Of a stretch of DNA of 64,000 bases, positions 1 to 12,625 are shown piece by piece. Every line of letters starts with the position of its first letter. Position 1 is the stretch's first letter. The notes below the pieces were generated by a model. That model did not search any database. It was not told the DNA's origin and saw only the letters and a program-made list of their open reading frames with translations. The stretch covers positions 248,001 to 312,000 of the forward strand of contig NC_086266.1 of NCBI RefSeq assembly GCF_021018805.1, written 5' to 3'. The translations under genes and the position numbers were made by a program. Source of the stretch: Prinia subflava. Its lineage: Eukaryota; Chordata; Aves; Passeriformes; Cisticolidae.

Positions 1-3000
1 GCAAACAGTAGGTGCTCCCCTTACCTCTAATTAAAGCATGGGTGGGAGTTTGACTGTTCAGCTGCAGCTCAAGCTACTCACAAAGCCAACTTGGAAGGTG
101 ATAAGCAGGTATTTTTGCTAGAAATCTCTGTCTTTCTGGCTTCCTCGGCAGAAAGGACAGGTTGAGTGTGAAGAAATGTACAGTGATAAATCTCTCCTTC
201 TTTTTTTAATTATGGAAAACTGGCATTTCTACAGTTCACTTGAAAGAGGAAAATCTCCTGTGGATCCTAAGGAAAGTTACCTTTCCCTAAGCAGAATTGC
301 CTCATTCTTCTGTGGAGCTGCAGTATGACTGCTTCTGTTTTAATGCATGTGTTTTAATGATACAAGATCAGTTGTGGTAATAAAGATTACCTGGGATGGT
401 TATCTGGGTTTGAGAAAAGAACGGCAGAGGAAGAAATAAGAAAGAGTGATAATGTCATTTGAGAGGTTGCTTGTGTAAGGCTTGTAGCTAGAACACCTTA
501 TTTAATATTCTTCAGTGTTCTGTGCTCTTGTCCATAAGGACATTACACCTTGTTGGGGAACTTGGATGTTGAAACTGAGCACCCTAATGTCCAAACGTGC
601 CTTTCAGCAGTCTGCCCAGCTGTTCAGAATGCTGTGTGGATATCTAATTCAGGCTGCAGCTTTGTTCTGTGTGAGGAGCAATATCCATTGCAAGAGGCAA
701 TCTATGTCGTCTCTGTTAGATGTCACTTGGGGTGAGTTGTGTTGTCTTTCGGGAGAATGGGAACATGTGAGCTTGCTGAGCTTAAATAAGTGGTTATTTT
801 TCAGATCTAGTTAATCACAAGCCCAAGTTTTTCCACCTGAACTGTCCTTCCAGAGTCGTCCGTTCAGGTAACTTTTTCTAATTTTGGGCAGTAATTACAT
901 TTTTAAACATAAAAATTCTGATTATGCTGTTTTAGAGGAAGAACCCTTCCTCTTGTGTTTGACAATTGTTATTTTTAGGAACACTTGGGTTTTATTTATA
1001 TTTTTCTTTGGATTCAAACTTGCTTTTATTCTTTTTCACTGCAGTTGTGTCATGGACTTAATATATTGTCTTCTGCTTGTGCAGACAATATCTGCTTATG
1101 TCAAGGACACAGTTCCTAAAATTATGTATACAGCAGCATCTTTGTGTACTATTACTGTGGTCAGTTCTGTTTCTTAATTAGCAACACCGCATTACTCCAT
1201 TCCTGAGGAGGGTCTCACAAAGATGAGTTAAGTTTTCCAGAGTGAGATTAATTTCTCACTTGCTCCCCCCTAGTCTCCCAAAACTGGTATTCAGAAATAA
1301 ATCTTTTAGGAGAAGGATTTAATTATCTCTCATTTCCCACATTGTTTGCACTAATTAACTGACTGTGTTTTGGATTGTTGTCCTCATTTGGGAAGTTTGA
1401 ATGCACTCTGTAGATAAAACAGTTCTAGAGACTTCAGAATGTGGCTTGTCAGAAGGCTACAGCTCTGTAGAGCATGATTAGTTTCACTTACTGGCTTGGC
1501 CCGGGACATTTATTCTGCTTAGCTGAAGTAATGAAAATCCTAGATACTGAATTTATTTACATTTGTTTGAACCGTGCTTTTGGTAAAAGAAAATATTTTT
1601 ATTGTGACATTTCCATGGTTTGCTTTATTTGCAGTAATAGTCTCCCTTTTATGTTTTTATTCAACGTTAATTGTGTGATAAATAGTGGGGTATGTTTTAT
1701 TTGAGAATGGGTTTGGGTGTTGGGAGAGAGGAAGAACAGGACCAAGTATGTGAAGGGAAGCCACAATCTGGAAAAGGATCTGGAGCCGACAGGTAAATTG
1801 CACGTCTTTCTAAGATGTGAAATGGCTTGAAAATAATTCTAGGGGATAACCTTGGTGTGTTTGCTGGTGCTGTCTGGAAAGATTTTCAATTAACTGTATC
1901 ATGAGTGGATTTTATGGAAGGGAAAGTTTTCTTCTGAAGAACAGAAATTAAATCATTTGTAACTAGTGTTTAGCCCATATATTCATGGTTACTAAATTAT
2001 CCTGTTTCTGTCAATCTCCCTTTCTGTTCTATAGTACCTCAACAAAGTCAGAGGGAAGATTCAGTGTCGTTTTGTTTTGATTCCTCCAGAATGCAGAGGA
2101 GGCTCTTATCAGCTGGCTACCACTGAATCCTTGCATGACCCGATAATTTTGATGGCATTAAATATTACTATGAAACATCGATTACAACAGTGAAATCCCA
2201 AAGGTTCTGTGCTTAAAGAGACAGAAGAAATTTATGAATTACATATACTACGTGTAAAATTGTTTCCTGCTGCCTTTACTCATAGCACCAACATGGCAGT
2301 CAAGCAGAGGGGAAAACACATTTCTTCTTTTTTTTCTCTCTCATTTTTGTTAGTGGCAGCAGTTGCTGACTTGTTACAGGATTACATTCCTGTTAGTCCC
2401 ATCACTTTGTCTTCTTTTTATTTATCCAATAACAAGAGGAAGAACTGCATGTAGCAGTATACTGCTAAATCCATAAAAACCTTGGAGCAGTTCATGATTT
2501 TTCAATCCATGGAGTTCCTAATTTAGTTTGTTTGGTATGGTTTCTGCAGGTCTCAGGACTTTTTGAAATACTGAAGTATACTGAGAGTGCTTATCTAAAA
2601 CCAGCAGAGCCTGTTTGCATTTCTGGCATGTTTTTGCAGACTTTTCGCGGTGCAGTGGAAAACCATAAAGGTCACTAGCTGAATGTGCATACAGTAATTC
2701 CAGGGTTCAGGACCATGATCATAACCAGAAAGGGCACTGCAAGTGTATCATTCTAATGAGAAAGATTAGAAACAAATCAGAATATTTTTAAATGTGTTAC
2801 ATTTACTTACAGCGCATTCAACAGTGAGTTTAGCCCCAGAGGCAAAGAATAGCACAACAGAGGAACTTGAATGCCTGCTTTTCTTTCATAGGTGATATCT
2901 GTTGAACAGGAGGTAAGAAATACTGTCTGGGCTTCTTTGGGAAGCTTGGAAGAGCTGATGAATTCATCAATCCCTTTTTATGCAGCTCTTCTGGAGGATT

Positions 3001-3985
3001 TAAATCTTCCTGTCTTCATCTTATTAAATTATTATGAAAAAGTCATTCTATTGTTATCAAATTCATTTTTCTTATGCAAGTTTCTGTGCTATTTTTATTA
3101 TAGAAAGGTATTGTCTCACTGATAACATTGCCAGTGGGAAGGAGGGCTTGGACTGGCTCGTGCAAATGGAAAATACATGGAGAAAATCAGAGTACAAAGA
3201 AGTCTTCTGTGCCTATAGCTGACATTTCTTAGAAAATGAAGTCTCTTAAGCCTCCTAGTATAGTCTGGAGAGACACTTCACTTAGTCCATTAATCTGTCT
3301 GAAAAGCTTTACTACTTGAGTTCAACAAATAAATCTGTTCAACGCCTACAAAATTTTCAAATCCAAAAACAGTCTGTTGGTGGGATGCTTTAAAAAGCTT
3401 GACCCTGTCAGGGAGTTGGTTTGAGAATCAGAGTAGAAAAATTCAGTAGCAGCAGCCCAACATCAGCTCCTACAATGCATCAGTTTAATCAAATACAAGG
3501 GCACATTATCATAGCCCTTTCTGTTGTCTGCTGCTTAGGCAGTATAGAATTACATGAGATGCATTGGTGTATGATGCAGAGAGGGAGGTTTCCTGGTTTG
3601 GAACCTTTGTGATGAGCTGCTTTTTGCTGAATGATGTGAATGCTTCTCTTGACTATTACATGGGTTCTAACAAGAGACAAGTATTTTAAATTTTCTTTGA
3701 AATTGGCAGTAGAATTTTCAGGTTAAAATTCAGAATCATTAATCTGTAAAACCTGGACGATATTGTGAGCTACTTTATAATAAATTAGTAAAGCAGAAAT
3801 TTAATAAGTTTTTATTTCATAGGACATGGGTACATTTAAATTACAGTAAGGCATTATCTACAATCTCTAACTGTAATCACATATCAGTTCCTATTCTGTT
3901 GTGCATAGCAGGGTGATCTTCTAAAAGCTTTTTTTGAAAGGCAGCTGAAAAATTGATGGAGTTCACTGAGTTCTGAGATGGTTCC

Positions 3986-4155
3986 CGTGCCCGTGTGTGC
4001 GCCTGCTGTGGGTGAGGGCTGCCAGCTCCGGCCTGCCCGTGGCACCCCGCGCTGTGCCCGCTCTCGCTGCGGCTCCTCCTGTCCTTAGCACGGTTCTGCT
4101 CCGTGCCTGAGCCCAGGACAGGCGGTGCTGCTGGAGAAGCAGCAGTGGGGGCGGG
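3986..4155. other. CpG-rich islet in intron 2
   Basis: I count 14 CpG dinucleotides between 3986 and 4153, in otherwise CpG-poor, AT-rich intron. A GC-box-like GGGGGCGGG lies at about 4147-4155. The stretch is shorter than a conventional CpG island. An ATG at 4170 opens a frame reaching a possible but weak splice donor (CG/GTAAAC) after 4302. No TATA box or known first exon was recognised. It could be a minor intragenic regulatory island or the CpG-rich part of an unrecognised transposable element. Confidence 0.5.
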
Positions 4156-4870
4156 CCCTCAGGGCAGGGATGTTCTCCTGGGAAGAGCTCATCCTGCAGC
4201 TCGCTGCAGAGCTTGAGGGGTGGTACAGCCCTGTGGGAAATGGCCTTAAGGCAGGGAAAGGCATTGCCGTCTGTCATCCGAAGTGCTCAGCTGAACGGTT
4301 CGGTAAACTGGATGTCAGACCTCCTGTCCTGAAGATACCCACTGCCCTTTTGAGACTGTTTCCCCCAACTCTGTACTGATTTGGGTATTGCACAGTTGTG
4401 TTTCAGACAGCAGTGAGATAGCTTGCTCCTTGGCTGAAAAAATATCCCCTAAATGGCATAATTCCTAATGGTTTGTCAAAAACTGAGAGTTGAAGTGTGT
4501 AACTGAGGGAAGAATCCACAGTGCATGGCTCTTCAGAAATTTATACTTACTTTCTGCCATAAGGATTAGCCTACTTGTTCCCAAAAGCAGAAAAGGCTTG
4601 GATGGTGTTGCAGGAACGTTGTTTTGGACTTCCCCCTGCTTCATTTTTTGTCTCTTTTCCAAGTTTACTCAGCAGTTCTGCAGGACGCTTGGAATTTATT
4701 GGTATATACAAGCAAGTTGTTAGCAGATTTAGTGATTCTTGTAAAAAGCCAGAGAGAATATTTTTTTTGATACTTCTAATAAAGTGTCAGAACATTTTCA
4801 GAAGAAAGTTAATGTTTGCTAACCGTATTTCCAGCAGGGAGGAGCTGTAATGGCAATAACATAATACAGA

Positions 4871-4884
4871 TTTTTTTTTTTTTT
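4871..4884 (+). repeat. Poly-T homopolymer
   Basis: An uninterrupted run of 14 T lies in intron 2. No retroposed body is visible on either side. Confidence 0.9.
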
Positions 4885-7800
4885 AGTATCTGTGGTTCTG
4901 CATCCATTTTTATTCATTCTGATGAGATCACAAACATGGTAAGATCACAGGAGGATTTTCTGGCCTGCACAATGTTTGTGAATAAAAAAGTTTCTAACTC
5001 ATAGCAATGGAAGTTATGGGAATCTTCTCATTTTCTCTTAACTCTCCTAGTAAGTGAGAGGGGGAGAGGGAAGGAAGGGCTGTACTTTGAAGATATGGAT
5101 TTGCAGGTTTTACTGCTAGGAGAGATTTTACTAAGTGTTAGTAGAGAAGAAACCAAGGAAATGTGGAAGTGTAATGGTGTAAATCAGACTAAATCGTCTG
5201 ACGACCCCTCATACAGCTAGATTGTAATGCCTCAGGAAGGGCCCACCAGAGTGAGCACCCTGGTAATTTGACCCTCAGCTCTGACTCAGTCTTGAGCTGA
5301 CACACGCTTCAGTCCGTGTCTGTCCATCAAAACACAGAAGCATGTTCTTAAATTTGTGCACACAGCTTTGGGATGTAGGACATCAGGTAAAATCTTCTGT
5401 GCATGTAGACCAAGGTTAATTAGGCTGTGGTTCTTCAGGTTTGTGTGTTATAGAGAAAGTCAAGTGCTGCCCACACTGCCACAGTCTCATGACACACCCA
5501 GAGTTCCGATGAGGACTTGAGGGATCTCGTGATCCTGGAACCAAAGGGCTGCTACTCTGCCCTTGGTGTGAGGCAGTTGGCTCTTGACTGTGGAGTGAAG
5601 ATGTGGGAAGAGCCCCACTTCTCTATCAGCATCACTCATACCTAACAGACCACAGCCTCACGCATTTGCTGATGATTAATGTGATTATTCTCTGCTTATG
5701 AGTGTAGCAGCATCTCCTGGAGCACACAGATTGCAGGTGCACTGTGTTAACATTTCACAATGCAGGTGGCTGAGAGCAGACTTTAAACCAGTATTTAAAG
5801 CTGTGACACTGTGTCCAAACCCTCTGAGATTAACAAATAATTCCAGACTAGGTCTGTCTTGGCCTCCCTTTCCCCCTCTGAAAGAGCAGCAATCAGTTAA
5901 GAGTTAACATGTAGTAGCAATGTGACTTTTCTGTCACAATCAGGCTTTTGCTGTGCGGTTTCCATCAATTTTGGCTTCCACATTATTCAGCTGTGCACCA
6001 GACAACTCTTCTGTTATGTGCCAATTAACCCAGCTTGATAAATAGTGATTATGCATAATTTATAAAGAATAATATTCTTGTTGTTCCCTGTAAATAAGGC
6101 ACTGGCTTAGCTGGGGGTACTGGTCTGTGAATTGCTGTCAGATATGATCATGAAGGTCCAGGAGGCCAGTAGCAAGAAGAACTCTGAGGGTTAAGGCAGA
6201 TGGAAATAATATCAAAAAAATAGATGGGAGGGTGCTTTTGTAAGGGCAGTTGGGATGTTGATGTGGCATTTCTGTAGTTTGCACTTTCGGTGGGAATAGA
6301 TCTCTCAGTTCCATGTGAACTTCTGCAGTGGTACTGGTGGGTGCTTTATTGGGCCCCTAAGGAGCGTCTTCAAATAATTTCCCTGGCTCCTGAAGCCAGT
6401 TTTCACAGATACCCTGTTTCTGCTTCTGCGTTAGCTGATCTGAAGCCTCTCAGACTGGTATGCAGTAGAACACAGGGGTGAGAATTGCATAGCCCCATGA
6501 ACTTTGAGTAGAGCAGGGGAGGAGATACAGAAATGTGAAATCCAGTCCACTGGTCTAAGATGGACTTGCAGTGATAGTGCTTGCTGGAATACCATTGCAG
6601 AGCCTCCAGGAAAGTGTGGGGGACTGTTGCTTTGGGTAAACTGGGCGGTCTGTCAGCCAGCACCGTGCCCTGCAAATGCAGAGCCAACTGGAAACCCTCC
6701 AGAGCTGGGGGCTGTTTGCACAGCTGCTGTTTTGGCGTTCGCATCCCTGTTCTCCTTGAACAACCTTAATCATGACCTTCACCTCCTGGTGAATTTTACC
6801 CAGCTTCAGGTGTGTCAGCCTCTTCTATCTCATCCTCTGTAATATATCCCCATGGGCCTATAAATGGCACCATCTCAGCAGACTCAGCTCATCTTTCATC
6901 ACACTGCCAGAGCCTTGTTTTGATTTATTGCCTCTCACCACAGTGGCCCAGAATGAAGTCAACTTCTGAAATCACTTAGGGAAGGATCTGCTGAACAAGC
7001 ATACATTTAATAATATGCCTCTGCCTTTTTACTTCCTCCACACTGAGATGTTCCAGTGAGACAAGAAATCCCTTCAGAGTACCAGGGTGCTGGAGATCTC
7101 AGCTGCTGATTTGAGCTGCTGAGGCACAGCACTGCCTTCAACTGCTGCTCCCTGATCCAACCCTATGTTCTGCCCAACATCCTAAGCTACAAAATGCTGC
7201 CCTTTTCTGATTTATTTTTTTCTTCATACCACAGAGCTCTTGCTTTCTCTTAGCCTGTTGTTTGAAGTATTGTTAAGATAGATCATCTCTGAAGAAGGTA
7301 ACAATAGTGAAGTGAGTTCACCCTGGTCTACCACATCTTGTCAAGTTCATACTAAAAACACTTCTTTGAACATGTCATTTTGTTCCAAGGCAGAGTGCTT
7401 AATGACTTGTGGAACTCTTACTACTTTGAATATACTTAGAGAAACATTTGTGTTACTGTGCTTATTACAATATGCATATTATTAGAATATATTGCCTGCT
7501 TGTAAGTAAATGGCTACTAAATTTTCTAGTGTGTTCTGGACAATTTTTTAAAGAACAGGGTTTTTCATATTTTCTTACCACCAACATTTTTAGAAAAATT
7601 GCTTCAGAAGGTAAGAGATACAGCTACAATCCAAAGTGATCAGAGCAAGCAGGCATGACATATGATTTTAAATTATAAGCATTTCAAATGGTGCAACAGA
7701 TGGAAGCAAGTTCACTTCAGTGAGTGTTACATATTTGTGTTGCATGCACTGTCCATGTTTCTGCAGAGATTAGTCACGAAGCAGGAGCTGGATACTGGAT

Positions 7801-8875
7801 GTGAAGAACGCAAGTGATCGTTGTTTGCTGTGAATATATTTAGACTCTCCTGCAGAAAGCTTTGATAGGTCCTCTGGCTCGCTCTCAGGTGTTAGCTCAT
7901 CTCCCATGGTTGACGGAGAAAGGAGCGTGTGGTTACTGTATAGGACTGGCTGAAGCTTTCACGGAGGGCAGAGCTCAGTGAGCTGCTTTACTCATTGAGT
8001 CTCTAACACTCTGAACACGAGGGGGGCCTGGGCCATAAATCTTGAGCGTCCAGGATGGTGGAGCTGCAATCAGGAGCAGTGTTGGCATTGCACGTACTGC
8101 TGCTGTTGGCAAGGCATTGATTATCCTGGAGCAGCTGAGCAGAAACATCTCTTCAGCAGAGTATGAAAGATAGGTACCAGTGCCTTTCCATTTCTCTCCA
8201 GGAGTGTTTAACTGTCTGCCAAGAGAAGCCTCTTGTGCTTCTCCTGCAAGCATCTACTCTGGTGTCAAGATCGCCATAGGCAGAAAGCAGAAGAGGTCAC
8301 AAAAAACATAAATCCACAGCATTTAAATTTGACTTCTACAGCAGTGTTACAAAGTCTTCTTTCTAAAAGCTCTTTGTTTAAAACTGCGTGGTATGTATTT
8401 AATGTCTTTCCTTTAAAAGAAATGCTTCTTGTGAGCAGCTTGTGAGGATGGTGGGATCAGGATGAAAAGTGTTCTGTTAACAGTAGAAGATCATTAATTA
8501 CCAGGATGGGTTTAAGAATAGAAAGCTTGGCTGTATCTGTGGTGCCTGGTCTGAGTGCTTGAACTCCATTTTGTAAAGACACAAGCAGGATAATGTAGTA
8601 TTCTGGTCAGCACGTACCTAAGTACAGTCCTTAAGTACCTAACACATTTTTTAAACCATCTTCCAAAAAAAATCAGTTGATTTTTATGGCACATATATAT
8701 CTTCCCTCACCTTTAATCCATTTTAAGCTTAAACCCCTATTTTATTTCTTTCAAACTCCAATGGTTTATACTTCAAAATGAGTCATGATTATCTGACTCA
8801 CAGCCTTCCAAAAGGAATGTTTTAATAGTACTCAGAATTAATGGTATATATTTAAAAAATCAGTATGTAATAGGG

Positions 8876-8934
8876 ATTTTTAATATGATGGGCTTGTCAT
8901 TAAAGGAAGCTCTCAAGTGTGATTGCCTGGAGCC
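8876..8934 (+). repeat. 59-bp duplicated segment, copy 1
   Basis: This 59-bp block recurs at 9979-10037 in the same orientation, about 1.1 kb downstream, with two mismatches. The similarity begins at ATTTTTAATATG and ends at TGCCTGGAGCC. It stops abruptly at both ends, and the flanks do not align by eye. I do not recognise it as a known transposon. It could be a short dispersed duplication, a fragment of a larger repeat family or a product of template switching. Confidence 0.9.
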
Positions 8935-9978
8935 TGGTTTTGTCACTGCAAGTTGGCATTCTTCATATGCTCATAAAATTCACACACACATTTCAGTTGG
9001 AAGATCCCGCACACAACAAATTCATGTACATTGCTAGGGTTTTATTTGACCACAGTCTGTATATATAAAAGCCAAAACATGTAAAATTTAATGAGTCAAG
9101 TGTGTCATAAGTAGTTGGGCACACTGAAAAAAACCAAGGTTGTGGTGATGGGTTTGTACAGCACCCAGCACCAATGAACTGTAATTGTGATTGGGGGGCT
9201 CCAAAGTCATCTTGAAAAGCAGACAAGAAATAAAGACTTCTTTAACAGTGTGTAATAGAGTCGTGACATGGGAACCAAAGTAATCTTGAACAGGATCTTG
9301 ACCAGAGAGTGTTCAAGGCTGCTTGGATCTGAACACGTTTTGAATTGCTTTCCAGTAAATGGTTGTAAAATATGAATGGATTAATGCATATGCCTTTCAT
9401 TTGCAATTTAATAATATCCCCCTCCTGCTGCCTGAACATGCTGTTTTTATTTTATTTGCTCTCCTAGAAAGAAATGCAAACTGCAGTAAGTGTGTATATT
9501 TGAAGAAGACATTAGATAGAACGAAGCAAGCCAAGTAGTTCTTTATAAAATGAACTAGATAAAAAATTGCAATTTCATCATTGAGAAAACTGATGCCATA
9601 AGTAGCATCAGTAGTAATAAGAGTAAATTATGGTTTTGTTTTGTGCTCAGCTGTGAGGTTTTGGGTTGGGTTTTTTTGATTTCAGGGGAGTGTTTTTTAT
9701 TTGTGAGGGCATGTCTTTTTCTAGGTAGGATGAGATGTCATGTTATAGCCAGTATCTCAGGAAGATTTGTATCCAGTTTCAAGTTGTAGCTTCCTTGGTT
9801 CTCTCCTGCCCCAGGAATTTTCACTGTTACCTATTCAAGGAATAGCTGCTTTCAGAAATGCATCTTTTCTCATCTGAATTTTAAACAATATTTTCTTCAT
9901 GACAGAATGCAATATCTTAATTAAAATGTAAAAGGTGGGGGTTTTGGCTATAGGTAAATACAGTTCACTTAATTTTAA

Positions 9979-10037
9979 ATTTTTAATATGATGGGCTTGT
10001 CTTTAAAGGAAGCTCTCAAGTCTGATTGCCTGGAGCC
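9979..10037 (+). repeat. 59-bp duplicated segment, copy 2
   Basis: This is the second copy of the block at 8876-8934, differing by one A/T and one G/C change (about 97% identity). It begins inside a T/A-rich stretch and continues into unrelated sequence after GGAGCC. Near-identity in neutral intron suggests recent duplication, gene conversion or constraint. Confidence 0.9.
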
Positions 10038-10907
10038 CTCTGAAAGTAGCTCATTCTGCATTCAGGGGCACTGCTGTGCTGATCTCCTCAGGGCTCAAGG
10101 TAGAGGGAGTTGTTGCTTTTCATTCTGTGTATTAAAATGAAAGCAAAAGAAAGCAGTAGAGGCATTGTCTGTCTCTCTAAGAGTAAGCGTGTATTCTTAC
10201 TGTAATAGGTAATGTTAATGGTAACCCTTGCTTTATTACAACAAGGAGGTCAGGCTGGAGCCCTAGAAAATGGCAACTGCTCTGAGATAGGCTGCATATT
10301 ATTCCATTATAAAGTAGTCCCATTAGTCTGTTGGCTGAAGCTGGCAGTGAGAGTTGTCTGGAATCCAAGACAATTGGCAGAAGAAAGTGGAGGGATAAAA
10401 CTATTTCACAGCTGAGGAAAACCCAGAACACAAAACTGAGGCAGAGGTGTGAACAACACGCGATAGTGTCAGCTGAGCTGGAGCTCCTGCAGCGCCTTCC
10501 TCCCAGAGAGCTGTGGAGTGTCACTGAAACAGCTGACAGTGCCCCTGTGACTCAGGGCAGTCTTGTCAGACCTGCTTTATAGGACACTGATATGGACAAA
10601 GGGGAAAAGGAGTAATGAAGGAGGAACAGTGTCTGAGGTATTGTACCCTCCGACCCCTGACTCCAAAACTGCCAGGCTGATGCACCCAGGGCAGAGGTGC
10701 ACTGAATGCCACACCTGGGACGATCCTCCTGACTGCTACAATTCAGTCATTAATTATATCATCCAGTGAAAAAACATGTATTATGATCCACCATTAACGT
10801 ATCTGTTTTGTTAGCTTTATATATCTTTTCTTTGAACAAACAAAATTCAAACCTACTTGTAAATGTTGCTAGTAACGCTTCAGTTGTTTATAGTAAGAAC
10901 TGGAAGT

Positions 10908-10922
10908 AAAAAAAAAAAAAAA
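10908..10922 (+). repeat. Poly-A homopolymer
   Basis: An uninterrupted run of 15 A lies in intron 2, with no recognisable retroposed sequence upstream. Confidence 0.9.
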
Positions 10923-11330
10923 GGTGTCAGAGAAGTTTTGACTTTAGCTTCTAGGCAATAGACAGTAGAAATGTCAGGTCTTATACAACCTTGTGTCAGG
11001 AATACTCACAGTCACTAAAACAGAGAGAAACTAAATACCATTAGAAAGCAAAAATAAATTTTAAAAATACATAAAGTGTCTAATAACTTGTGTGAAGTGG
11101 GGCGTCTTTTGAGATTCTGGCCTGCAGCCTTCCTGGGATCTGAATGCAAAAAAAAAGACCTTATCTGGTTTATCTTAGCAAGTTTTAGTTTCAGGCCTGA
11201 TTTGACTGGAGGGGAGATGGAAATACAAGTAAAACAGACGTCTGGGTTCTGTGGGTTACACTGGTGCTTAGGATGGCTCAGCTGCTATTCAGTTTGGAAA
11301 CTAAGATTTCTATTTATTTGGCTTCAGTAG

Positions 11331-11500
11331 TTGCATCTTGGTTGGCTGGTTGGTTTTGGGGTTTGAGTTTTTTGGGGTTTGTTTTTGGTTTTGTTGTTTG
11401 GTTGGATTGGTTTTGGTTTTTTGTTTTTAGAGTTTTTTGGTTTGGTGGTGGTAGTGCCTTTTTTGTTTCTTGGGTTTTTTTGGCGAGTTTTTTTAAAGTA
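11331..11500 (+). repeat. GT-rich low-complexity tract
   Basis: This tract consists of T-runs separated by short G-runs (TTGG, TTTTGGGG, GTTTGG), almost without C or A on the + strand. It is strongly strand-asymmetric. It produces a spurious hydrophobic reading frame of W, F, V and G and an Asn/Lys/Pro/Thr-rich antisense frame. Both are composition artefacts. Two GGGG runs are present, which is too few for a strong G-quadruplex call. Confidence 0.8.
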
Positions 11501-12283
11501 CAAGCTTGGTGTATGTGAGCGCTCAGCTCCATTAATCCCACTTCACTGATTATTCCCACTGAATTAGAGGGTTTACACACCATTTAAATGATTTGGAGAC
11601 TGCCAGACTTTCTAATGTAATTTTTGTTTTTCCTCTTTCTCCACGTGTAGGTTAATGTTTTTTATTTGTTACTTCAGCAGATAATTTTTTATGGTAGCTT
11701 TTCTGCTTTATATCCTGCTGGTATATAGTTTAACAAAATGCCTTTTTAAACAGTGTGTTTAATTCCTCAGTCATGCCTCTGGGAATAAATTCTTACTGTA
11801 TTATAACTTCTTTTATCTCTTTTTTTTCTGTGGTTGAGAACCTCTGCAAACTTTCCTTTCAGAAATCACCACCTCTTACTTCCTTTTTATGTCTCACCAG
11901 CTGTTATTTGCCCCTGGTATCCACAGCTGGTCATGTCCTGTTGCAGTGGCTTAAATATGTAAAGAAATTCCTTAACAGCATTTCTAGTTTTTGCATGTAG
12001 AGCTCCAGGGAGAAAATCAAATTTTCACACCTGACTGCTGATTTTAGATGTTGTCCGTGATGCTGTGTCAATAAGCTGATATCGTGGAGAATCCTTTTTA
12101 AAATTACTTGTAACAGTTTTTAGTGATGCTGAATGTGGTAGGATTTATGGTGAAAAATGTGATGGTATTTCAGAAGTAGCAATGCTGTACATTTCTGTGT
12201 AGAAGCCATGTCTTCCTTACTAGTAATTACTTTGCTTTTTGCAAAGTTAAATATGCAGTGTTTTTGCAAAAGTGTTTAATGGA

Positions 12284-12625
12284 TGTCTTGGTTTTGTGAC
12301 AAATTTTAGGAGAAAATGTCCTGGAATTAGTGTTTCCTCTAAAGAGAAGGGAGTGAGAGTAATGAATACCAGTGGCTGAAAGTGATAAAACCCCCTAACT
12401 GTCTATTAACCAAACCAAGGCTGCTTGCAAGGCACAGAAGAGGATTGGATAAATGCTCGATGTTGAAATTTCAGAAGCGGATCCCCCAGAGCCGTGTGGA
12501 GCCGCGGTGCACCAGGAGCCCTCAGGCCAGGGGCCCAAACAACGGACTGTCACCACAACATCACCCCGGGACAGCGGGGCTTGTTGCAAATTGCTGTTAA
12601 ATAAAGTTCTTGACAAGTGAAATTG
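12284..12625 (+). mobile_element. Possible solo LTR remnant (endogenous-retrovirus type)
   Basis: The segment starts with TGTCTTGGTTTTGTGAC, which resembles the start of avian ERVL-class LTRs as I remember them. It has a CpG-rich middle (9 CpG at 12458-12576) and an AATAAA-type signal at about 12599-12604 near the 3' end. It is bracketed by a 7-bp direct repeat, TTAATGG, at 12276-12282 and 12626-12632. The 3' end does not show a clean CA terminus next to the repeat, so the boundaries are uncertain. No internal retroviral genes are present. A chance assembly of these features is possible. Confidence 0.35.

Noticed and set aside
11264..11518. A hydrophobic membrane-protein-like frame.
   Set aside because: The W/F/V/G-rich peptide is a direct result of the GT-rich low-complexity tract.
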